Below, one piece after another: positions 57,675-64,000 of a stretch of DNA of 64,000 nucleotides (within the stretch, counting starts at the first letter, position 1; each line of letters starts with the position of its first letter). The translations under genes were made by a program, and so were the position numbers. The stretch covers positions 124,001 to 188,000 of the forward strand of contig NZ_JAENHP010000007.1 of the NCBI RefSeq assembly GCF_016834655.1, given 5' to 3'. The notes under the pieces were generated by a model. That model was not told where the DNA came from, did no database searches, and saw only the letters and a program-made list of their open reading frames with translations. Source of the stretch: Paractinoplanes ovalisporus (GTDB lineage Bacteria; Actinomycetota; Actinomycetes; Mycobacteriales; Micromonosporaceae).

Positions 57675-59030
57675 TCATGACGCGCTGCAGGTGAGCGTCG
57701 GCGTGCTGTTCGTTCCGTTCCATGCACCGAGGAAGCCGAACTGGGCTGACGCGCCCGCGGCCAGGCTGCCGTTGTAGCTCACGTTCCGGGCCGTCACCGA
57801 GGAGCCGCTGCTGGTCACGGTGGCGTTCCAGGCCTGCGACACGGTTTGGCCATTACCGTACGTCCAACTGACCGTCCAGCCCTTGATGGCGCTGCTGCCG
57901 GCGGTCACCTTGACGTCCGCCTGGAAGCCGCCGCCCCACTGGCCGACCACCGCGTACGTGGCCGTGCAAGCCCCGGTTGGCGGGGGAGGCGTGGTCGTGG
58001 ACGGGGTCGGCGACGGCGAGTCGGTCGGGTGTGTGGGCGACGACGTCGGGGTGCTGCCGAAGATCGTGGCCTGCTTCGCGGTGGCCTTGAGGCCGTACGC
58101 GCCGTTCACGATCCGCTGACCCCACGTGGTGAGCTGGGTGGCGTCGAAGTTCGTCGTCATGTCGAGGATCGGGTCGGTGTTGCCCGACCAGGACCAGCCG
58201 AGCCAGCCCAGGTTGCGCTTCTGGGCCTCGGACAGGATCGTCGCGTCGTCCACCTCCCCCGACGCGAACTGCCATCCGAACTCGCCGATGACCAGCGGCC
58301 AGCCCTTGCTCTGGAACGTGTCCAGGTAGTTGACGATCGAGCTTGACGTGTTGAACACCGCGTACATATGGATCGACAACACGGTGTTCTTCTTCGTGTC
58401 GGCGTCCAGGATCGTCTGGCCGTTGTCACGCATGACGTACGTCCAGTCCTGTCCCCAGTTGGGCGCGTCGACCATCAACAGGTGCTCGAAGCCGTTCGTA
58501 CGCATTTTCTGGATGGCGGCGACCGTCGCGGCCGTCCACTGACCGGGGTTCGTGTTGCCGATCGGCTCGTTGCCGATGTTGATGACGACATAGTCCTCCT
58601 GGCCGACCAGCACACTCTTGAGGCCGATCCAGTAGTTCACCGCCTGGTCGAGCGTGTACGCGGCGCCGTCCTCGCCGTATCCCGTCGTGTCGTGGTTCTC
58701 GAGCACGCAGATCATCTTGTTCTGCTTGCACAGCGAGATCACGTTCGTCACGTCGGACGCGGTGTTGGTCGTCCAGCGGCCGCCGCTGAGCACGACCCGT
58801 ACGGTGTTGGCCCCGGCCGCCTTGATGTCGGCGAACGAGCCGGTCCGGTTGGCGTACCAGGCGTGGGGATGGTTGACGCCCCGCATCACGAACGTCGAGC
58901 CGTTGGACTCGACGATGTTGCGCCCGACGATGTGCAGTCCGGTGGCCGCGTAGGCGGGCCCGGTGAAGAACAGGACGGCCGCGGCGGCGGCGAGCAGAGC
59001 GGTGGCGAGGACGGTGAGTTTCCTCTTCAT
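57675..59030 (-). CDS. Secreted GH5 endo-beta-mannanase with CBM2
   Basis: A 451-residue enzyme. The signal peptide ends TGPAYA. The catalytic TIM barrel (about 30-320) starts GLHIVGRNIVESNGSTFVMR and GVNHPHAWYA, the pattern of Streptomyces and Vibrio mannanases (GH5 subfamily 8). The acid/base Glu is in VVINIGNEPIGNT and the nucleophile Glu in LVIGEFGWQ. A Pro/Thr/Ser linker leads to a C-terminal CBM2 (CTATYAVVGQWGGGFQADVK to LTCSAS) with end cysteines, which anchors to cellulose or mannan. GAGGTAGG precedes ATG 59030. Confidence 0.93.
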   Translation of the reverse strand: MKRKLTVLATALLAAAAAVLFFTGPAYAATGLHIVGRNIVESNGSTFVMRGVNHPHAWYANRTGSFADIKAAGANTVRVVLSGGRWTTNTASDVTNVISLCKQNKMICVLENHDTTGYGEDGAAYTLDQAVNYWIGLKSVLVGQEDYVVINIGNEPIGNTNPGQWTAATVAAIQKMRTNGFEHLLMVDAPNWGQDWTYVMRDNGQTILDADTKKNTVLSIHMYAVFNTSSSIVNYLDTFQSKGWPLVIGEFGWQFASGEVDDATILSEAQKRNLGWLGWSWSGNTDPILDMTTNFDATQLTTWGQRIVNGAYGLKATAKQATIFGSTPTSSPTHPTDSPSPTPSTTTPPPPTGACTATYAVVGQWGGGFQADVKVTAGSSAIKGWTVSWTYGNGQTVSQAWNATVTSSGSSVTARNVSYNGSLAAGASAQFGFLGAWNGTNSTPTLTCSAS

Positions 59031-59287
59031 GACCTACCTCAAAGTGGGGGACGTGACGTACCGTCAGCGCGCCCACTCATGCCCTGCCTCGGCCGTGACG
59101 GGTTGTGCCCCCGGCCGGTGCGGCGCATCACGCCGTTACCGCAGCAGCGCCGGCCCCGGTGTGTGGCCCGGCGCAGTCGCGGTGACAACACCGTAATCCC
59201 CGTCGAACTACATCGCAATCAATCAATACGTCAACCGCCGCAACCTGCGAACCGCCCCCGGCTGTGGAGCGGGCACGGTGGCGGCCG

Positions 59288-60521
59288 TCAGTCGGCGGGG
59301 GTGGGGGTGGGGGCGGCTGGGGCCAGCAGGCCCGCGAACGGGTCGGGCAAAGCGCGCCAACCGTCCTCGCCGGTGGCCAGCTCGGCGTCGTCGAGCAGGC
59401 ACGACGTCAGGCGCCGGGTCAAGGCCGGCACGTCCAGGCCGAGGCCGACGAACGAGAGCGCGGTCGCCCGGTCCCCGTAGTAGGGATCCCAGTCCAGGTC
59501 GGCGGCCAGGCGGCGCAGGGTGTGGACCTCGGGCCAGCGCTCCGCCGGCACCGACGCCAGCCAGCGGCCCAGTCCGCCCAGCACGATGCCGCCGCCGGCC
59601 GACTCCCAGCCGATCACGGTGTCGGGCTGGCTGGCGATCCAGGCCTGGCCACGACCCCGCAGCGCCCCGCCGGCGACCTCGGCCAGCGCGTCGTGCAAGC
59701 GGGCCGGATGGAACGGGCGGCGGCTGCGGAACAGCATCGCGTTGACGCCGTACTCGCCCTCGGGGTCGTGGATGCCGATCGGGAACCCGGAGATCGCCCG
59801 CCCCAGGATGCCGGGCACGCCCGGGTCGTGCCGGCCGGAGTGGCGCAGCGAGGCGGCGAGCCCGGTCACGTCGATGGACGGCGTCGACCCGACCCGGACG
59901 TGTGCCGCCCACGGCGCGAGCCGGTGCAGCAGCGAGTCGACACGCCCGTTCGTGAACGCGTCGTTGCCGGGCCGGTCCCACACCAGCAGCGTGTCCGCGA
60001 ACTCGACCTGCCGGCTGACCACATCGGCCACCCGTCGCCGGTCGTTCCCGGACGAATGCAGACCCCGGTCGGGCAACCGCTCCCGGCTGCCCAGATCGTC
60101 GAGGAAGCTCGCCGCCTCCACGACGGTCACGTACGAATCGAAGCGCACGCTCTCGTTCACGGCCGGGGACGCGTTGCACGCCGCGGCCAGGGCTTCCGGT
60201 TCCACCGCGGGCGGGAGGGCGAGCAGCAGATCACGCCCGGGCCGCTCCCGCGCCAGCCGTACGAGCGCCGGCAGCACATCCTCGCGGAGCGTGCACGACA
60301 CACAGCCGTGCACCAGGCGCGTTTCCACGTTCTCCACCACTCGCGCCGAGTCGCGCACAGTGCGACGAACAACCCCTTCCCGTACGGCGGAAAGGTCGTG
60401 GCTCAACAACACCAGGCCCGGATCCGCCAGCAACAGCACGCGAGCGGCCGCGGCCGTGGCGGCCGGCGAGAACCCGGCCAGAACAGTCACCCGAGAACGT
60501 GGATCGGTCATGTCCTTCATC
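59288..60521 (-). CDS. COG0523/CobW-like protein without a recognisable P-loop, Zur-controlled
   Basis: About 410 residues of the G3E/CobW (COG0523) type, linked to zinc allocation. The first strand is present (RVTVLAGFS), but the GxxGxGKT that should follow is replaced by PAATAAAARV, and I find no NKxD. The metal-binding GCxCC motif appears as GCVSCTLREDVLPAL. The C-terminal CobW_C-like region has GINAMLFRSRRPFHP-type VNAMLFRSRRPFHPARLHDA. It may be a metal-binding chaperone that has lost GTPase function. A Zur-type palindrome lies at its start. ATG 60521 or 60512 are both plausible. Confidence 0.85.
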
Positions 60522-60525
60522 TTGT

Positions 60526-60542
60526 TGGAAATGATTTCCAAT
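60526..60542. promoter_or_regulatory. Zur box
   Basis: TTGGAAATGATTTCCAA is a 17-base palindrome around one central mismatch. It closely resembles the actinobacterial Zur consensus (GAAAATGATTTTC type) and overlaps the likely promoter of the COG0523 gene. Confidence 0.8.
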
Positions 60543-60758
60543 AGCAAGTAGGCGCCCGGGATCCGGCCCGCGTCGTGTCCGTTTGTGCAGTCCGCGTGCA
60601 GTGACTTCATGCTGCTGGCGCGGTGCCGATTTCGTTTTGCGGACAGTCCCCAGTGAATTGATGAGAAGGAGATCTATTCAGCCGAACGGCCGATGCGAGT
60701 GATCTGGATCACGTGGCATGGTGCGCAGCGACCGCGTGATCACGCTCCGGAGGCAGCC

Positions 60759-62018
60759 ATGGTGCACCCTCGGTACGGACCTCCCGACCGGCCGCCCGCG
60801 CACACCAGCGCCGAGTCCACTGCCAACCCGCCCGCGGAAACCGTTGAAGCCGAGACGGCTCCACAGTGGAAGACAACCTCCGGGCCGCCGCCGCGTTGGC
60901 AGAGGCCCGAGACCCACCTCGCACGTTCAGCCCAGCTCGCCGATACGCGCCGGCCGTCGCCGGAGCCGCAACCCGTCTCCCGTGCGTCAGCCCCGGTTCC
61001 GCGCTTCGTCGGCCAGGCCGCCCCGGCGACCGGCCAGACCGGCCGTCCACCCTCAACCCCGGCCGCCCGGCCCACGCGTCAGCCGGGTTCGCCGACCGCG
61101 CGTGGCGGCGTGCCGGCGATCGGGCCGACCGGGCGTTTCACCTTGCCGAGGCCCGGACCGGAGGCGGCGGGGGAATCCGCGCCGACCTATCCGGGTGCGC
61201 ACTTCGCGCCGCGGCCGGCCGTGCCGGGACTGCGATCCGCCGAACCGCCGGCCCTGCCCCCGCATGCGCCTCCGCTGCCCGCCTGGGCCCGGCAACCCGA
61301 CGACGCGTCGCACCATCCGGTCGACGGCCGCGGGCAGCATGTCGAGGATGCCGGCCCGCGGACGAACCGCCTGGCCGGCGTCCGGGAAGCATGGATCGCC
61401 GGGATGCGGGCCGATTCGGCTCCACCGTCGACGCCGAAGGTCATTGAGTCCACAAAGGACTCAAAGCCGCGAGCCGAACCATGGCCCGCGCAAGAAGCCG
61501 GTGCCTGGCCCGCTCAAGAGGTCGGCGCCCGGCCCGCGCAAGAAGGCGACGCCCGGCCCGCGCAATGGCCCGAAGCCGGCTCGACCCGATGGGCCGAAAC
61601 CCGTTCCCTGCCATCGCCGGGAACCCCGCCCGCGCAATGGCCTGAGGCCCGGCCCGCGCCGTGGGCGACGGGGCAACCGGTGGCGCCACCCATCGAGGAC
61701 CGAACGGACCAGGCGACGACCGCCGGCGAGCGGACCTCGTCGTGGGCAACCGATCGGCCCATCGCGCGGCACCGCAGCGGGGAGTGGCCCACCGTGCGTG
61801 ACCGGCTCCCACGGCGGACCACCCTCGGCGAGGGGCGGGCCGACAAGAGCCGGTGGCACTGGCTGCTCCTCGTTCCGATCGTGCTGCCCCTCATGCCGGT
61901 CATCTACAACCGTGTCGATCCCACGCTGCTCGGGATGCCGTTCTTCTACTGGTGCCAGCTCGGGTTCGCGTTCCTGGCCAGCGGCGTCATCGCGTTCGTC
62001 CACAAGAAGGTCGGATGA
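60759..62018 (+). CDS. DUF3311 membrane protein with a long Pro-rich N-terminal extension
   Basis: A 419-residue protein. Only the last 65 residues form the DUF3311 domain: two membrane helices, WLLLVPIVLPLMPVIYNRVD and FFYWCQLGFAFLASGVIAFV. DUF3311 proteins are usually under 100 residues. Here 350 Pro/Ala/Arg-rich disordered residues precede it, including octad-like repeats WPAQEAGA, WPAQEVGA and RPAQEGDA near 250-275. GGAGG five bases before ATG 60759 supports this start over ATG 60693. Its stop overlaps the symporter ATG, and the pair likely forms one transporter. Confidence 0.82.
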   Translation: MVHPRYGPPDRPPAHTSAESTANPPAETVEAETAPQWKTTSGPPPRWQRPETHLARSAQLADTRRPSPEPQPVSRASAPVPRFVGQAAPATGQTGRPPSTPAARPTRQPGSPTARGGVPAIGPTGRFTLPRPGPEAAGESAPTYPGAHFAPRPAVPGLRSAEPPALPPHAPPLPAWARQPDDASHHPVDGRGQHVEDAGPRTNRLAGVREAWIAGMRADSAPPSTPKVIESTKDSKPRAEPWPAQEAGAWPAQEVGARPAQEGDARPAQWPEAGSTRWAETRSLPSPGTPPAQWPEARPAPWATGQPVAPPIEDRTDQATTAGERTSSWATDRPIARHRSGEWPTVRDRLPRRTTLGEGRADKSRWHWLLLVPIVLPLMPVIYNRVDPTLLGMPFFYWCQLGFAFLASGVIAFVHKKVG

Positions 62019-63739
62019 GTACCCAGCTGACCGTCTTCGTGGCGGTCTTCGGCGCGGTGGCCGTCATGGGCTTCGCCGCGGCCCGGTGGCGGCGGCCCGA
62101 CTCCATCCACACGCTCGAGGAGTGGGGGCTGGGCGGGCGCGCGTTCGGCAACTGGGTCACGTTCTTTCTGCTCAGCGGCGACGTCTACACCGCGTACACG
62201 TTCGTCGCCGTGCCCACGCTCGTCTACGGCATGGGCGCCGCGGGGTTCTTCCCGGTGCCGTTCCTGGTGATCGTCTACCCGATGCTGTTCGTGGTGCTCG
62301 CGCGGTTCTGGTCGGTCTGCCACGTGCACGGTTTTGTCACGCCGGCCGAGTTCGTTCGTGCGCGTTTCGGCTCGAAAGGCATCGGAACCGCGGTCGCCGT
62401 GCTCGGCATCGTCGCCACCATGCCGTACATCGCGCTGCAGTTGATCGGCATGGAGGCCGTGTTCGAGGTGATGGGCCTGCCCAAGGGCTGGCCGTTGACG
62501 CTCGCTTTCTTCGTGCTGGCGCTCTACACGTTCAACTCCGGACTGCGCGGACCGGCGCTCGTGTCGATCGTCAAGGACGCGCTCATCCTCTGGGCCGTCC
62601 TCGCGGTGCTGATGATCGTGGCGATGACACCCGGACAGTGGGACACGATCTTCCGCATCGCCGAGAACCGGTACGCGGTCACCCCGCGTACGGACGACGG
62701 TTTGTTGTTGCCCGCGCAGAGTCAGCTGAATTACGTCACGCTCGCGCTCGGTTCGGCCGTGGCCCTGTTCCTCTATCCCCATACGCTCACCGGAGTGCTC
62801 GCTTCGCGCAACCGCGGGACGCTGCGCCGCAACCTGGCCGTCCTGCCGATCTACACGCTCACGCTCGGCGTGCTCATGCTGGTCGGTTTCGCCGCGCTCT
62901 ACGACGGGGTCACGCCGGTCGGGGGCAATGCGAACACCGTGGTGCCGCAGTGGTTCAACGAGAACGCGCCGGCCTGGAGCGCGGGCCTGGCGTTCGCCGC
63001 GATCGGGGTGGGCGCGATGGTGCCGGCCGCCATCATGTCGATCGCCGCCGCGAACCTGTTCACCCGCGACATCTACCGTGTCTATCTGCGTCCACAGGCT
63101 TCGGCGCGCGAGGAGACGTACGTCAGCAAGTCGGTTTCGCTCACCGTCAAGTTCGGCGCGTTGCTCATCCTGCTGCTCCTGAACACGCAGTTCGCGATCG
63201 ATCTGCAGCTGATCGGCGGCGTGGTCATCATGCAGACGTTGCCGGCGGTCGCGCTCGGGCTCTACACGAACTGGTTCCACCGCTGGGCGCTCGGCTGCGG
63301 CATGGGCGCGGGTCTCGTGCTCGGGGTCTTCATGCTGTGGCAGGTGCCGAAGCTGGGCGGCGCCGACGGCCGGCAGGTCATCCGGGAGCACTTCGGCGGT
63401 TCGGCCTGGCCCCTGGACAACCTCGGGCTCAACACCCAGGCGACCATCTACGTCGGTATCGTCGCGCTGGCCGTCAACCTGCTGATCGCGGTCGCGGCCA
63501 CGCCCGTGTTCCGGGCCCTGGACATTCCGGCCGGCGTCGACCTGACGCGCGAACACGACTACATAGCCGACGAAGGCGATCCCACCGTACGGCGGATGAC
63601 CGAGATCATCGACGGCGACCCGCTCCCGGAGGAGAAGCCGGTCTCGTTCTTCACACCCGTCGGCCCGCGAGCACAGGGCGACCCCCGAGCGGCACCACCG
63701 GACGACGACCAGTCCCGCCGCGCCTATCCACGCCTGTGA
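62015..63739 (+). CDS. Sodium:solute symporter (SSS family), MctP/monocarboxylate type
   Basis: A 574-residue symporter with about 13 membrane helices. It begins LTVFVAVFGAVAVMGFAAAR and has the SSS elements FGNWVTFFLLSGDVYTAYTF, GFVTPAEFVRARFGSKGIG, and GAMVPAAIMSIAAANLFTRD, the last containing the Na2-site serines. The pairing of a small DUF3311 subunit with such symporters is seen for monocarboxylate (pyruvate, lactate, acetate) uptake. The C-terminal 60 residues are a charged cytoplasmic tail. ATG 62015 overlaps the DUF3311 stop (ATGA). Confidence 0.92.
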   Translation: MSTQLTVFVAVFGAVAVMGFAAARWRRPDSIHTLEEWGLGGRAFGNWVTFFLLSGDVYTAYTFVAVPTLVYGMGAAGFFPVPFLVIVYPMLFVVLARFWSVCHVHGFVTPAEFVRARFGSKGIGTAVAVLGIVATMPYIALQLIGMEAVFEVMGLPKGWPLTLAFFVLALYTFNSGLRGPALVSIVKDALILWAVLAVLMIVAMTPGQWDTIFRIAENRYAVTPRTDDGLLLPAQSQLNYVTLALGSAVALFLYPHTLTGVLASRNRGTLRRNLAVLPIYTLTLGVLMLVGFAALYDGVTPVGGNANTVVPQWFNENAPAWSAGLAFAAIGVGAMVPAAIMSIAAANLFTRDIYRVYLRPQASAREETYVSKSVSLTVKFGALLILLLLNTQFAIDLQLIGGVVIMQTLPAVALGLYTNWFHRWALGCGMGAGLVLGVFMLWQVPKLGGADGRQVIREHFGGSAWPLDNLGLNTQATIYVGIVALAVNLLIAVAATPVFRALDIPAGVDLTREHDYIADEGDPTVRRMTEIIDGDPLPEEKPVSFFTPVGPRAQGDPRAAPPDDDQSRRAYPRL

Positions 63740-63907
63740 GCCGGTACGCGTAGCGCCGAGCGGGTGCGCGTATCTGCGTCGCGTGGGCGTGAGCGAGGTG
63801 CGCGTTTGCTGCGCGCGAGCGGGACGTGAACTCGAACGGACGTGCGCGTTTCGAAGAAAAGTGCGCGCGTCTGGGAACCTCGCATCGTGCTGTCGCGTGT
63901 ATCGGGC
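63740..63907. other. Short intergenic region with degenerate GTGCGCGTTT repeats
   Basis: GTGCGCGTTT- and GAGCGGG-like words recur (63755-63860) without a strict period. No gene seen. It should contain the promoter of the sigma factor gene that follows. Confidence 0.5.
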
Positions 63908-64000
63908 ATGGTGGTTCCGACGACGTCCTCCCGGCCCGTTCTGCTCACCCCGGGTGAGACGGACGGGTTCGAGGCGTTCTACCGCGCGAACGTCGACCGG
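63908..64000 (+). CDS. N-terminus of an ECF sigma factor (cut by the window edge)
   Basis: The first 31 codons are present, from ATG 63908. After a variable lead, the sequence GFEAFYRANVDR matches the start of sigma-70 region 2 in ECF/SigE-like factors (F-x-x-F-Y-R pattern). An in-frame GTG at 63887 could extend it by seven residues. The short sequence limits certainty. Confidence 0.6.
   Translation, partial: MVVPTTSSRPVLLTPGETDGFEAFYRANVDR

Noticed and set aside
60718..63753. 1011-codon open frame on the plus strand
   Set aside because: It is an out-of-frame shadow of the DUF3311 and symporter genes. Its product is Arg/Pro-rich with no family pattern, an expected effect of high GC content.

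Overview
The window is about 64 kb of very GC-rich (about 70 percent) actinobacterial chromosome with tightly packed genes on both strands. Frequent GTG starts, many apparently leaderless genes (a TANNNT -10 box 6-7 nt before the start codon), LCP and DivIVA cell-envelope proteins, SARP and SigE-type sigma regulators, CBM2/AbfB-carrying glycoside hydrolases and an agl-type sugar importer point to a Micromonosporaceae member, Actinoplanes-like in my judgement. I see no rRNA, tRNA, CRISPR, prophage or insertion sequence. Both edges cut genes: a penicillin-binding protein on the left and a sigma factor on the right.

Layout. 1-5.5 kb: a bifunctional PBP carrying an extra C-terminal serine beta-lactamase-like domain, a small TPR-like protein, a frameshifted methyltransferase, and a sigma factor with a membrane partner. 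5.5-9.5 kb: an MFS exporter, minisatellites, the scar of a deleted SDR/MmyB-regulator pair, and a GAF sensor kinase with its response regulator. 9.6-18.2 kb: SDR, QueA-like enzyme, GNAT, ABC-F protein with a probable leader ORF, DUF6918 protein, asparaginase preceded by a tiny leaderless ORF, M1 peptidase and hypotheticals. 18.2-25.3 kb: an alpha-glucoside uptake operon (binding protein, two permeases, ATPase, alpha-glucosidase) divergent from its LacI regulator, with LacI operators between. 25.2-35.2 kb: lipase-like protein, AraC regulator, orphan NMT1-type binding protein, MBL lipoprotein, LLM flavin enzyme, LCP ligase, methyltransferase, secreted trypsin-like protease and aldehyde dehydrogenase. 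35.3-45 kb: DrrAB-type exporter, MmcQ/YjbR protein, stand-alone DivIVA paralogue, two hypotheticals, MFS, MerR plus CPBP protease, and a UvrA2/DrrC-like protein broken by one missing base. 45-51 kb: a large SARP/AfsR regulator, an iron-box-controlled siderophore-interacting protein and an AI-2E family transporter. 51-59 kb: two GH43 enzymes under LacI-type operators, an MmyB regulator divergent from cupin/CMD/AKR redox genes, a helicase relic, a DUF402 protein and a GH5 mannanase with CBM2. 59-64 kb: a Zur-box-controlled COG0523 protein without a recognisable P-loop, and a DUF3311 plus sodium-solute symporter pair.

How the genes work together. The clearest themes are polysaccharide use (agl operon, GH43 pair, mannanase), cell-wall synthesis (PBP fusion, LCP, DivIVA), metal homeostasis (iron box, Zur box) and drug or stress defence (ABC-F, DrrAB, UvrA2-like, MFS). 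A striking non-genic feature is the number of tandem repeats. Several are built from copies of the 3' end of the adjacent gene, including its stop codon. Two genes (methyltransferase and UvrA-like) each lack one G in a G run; this could be sequencing error or real decay.
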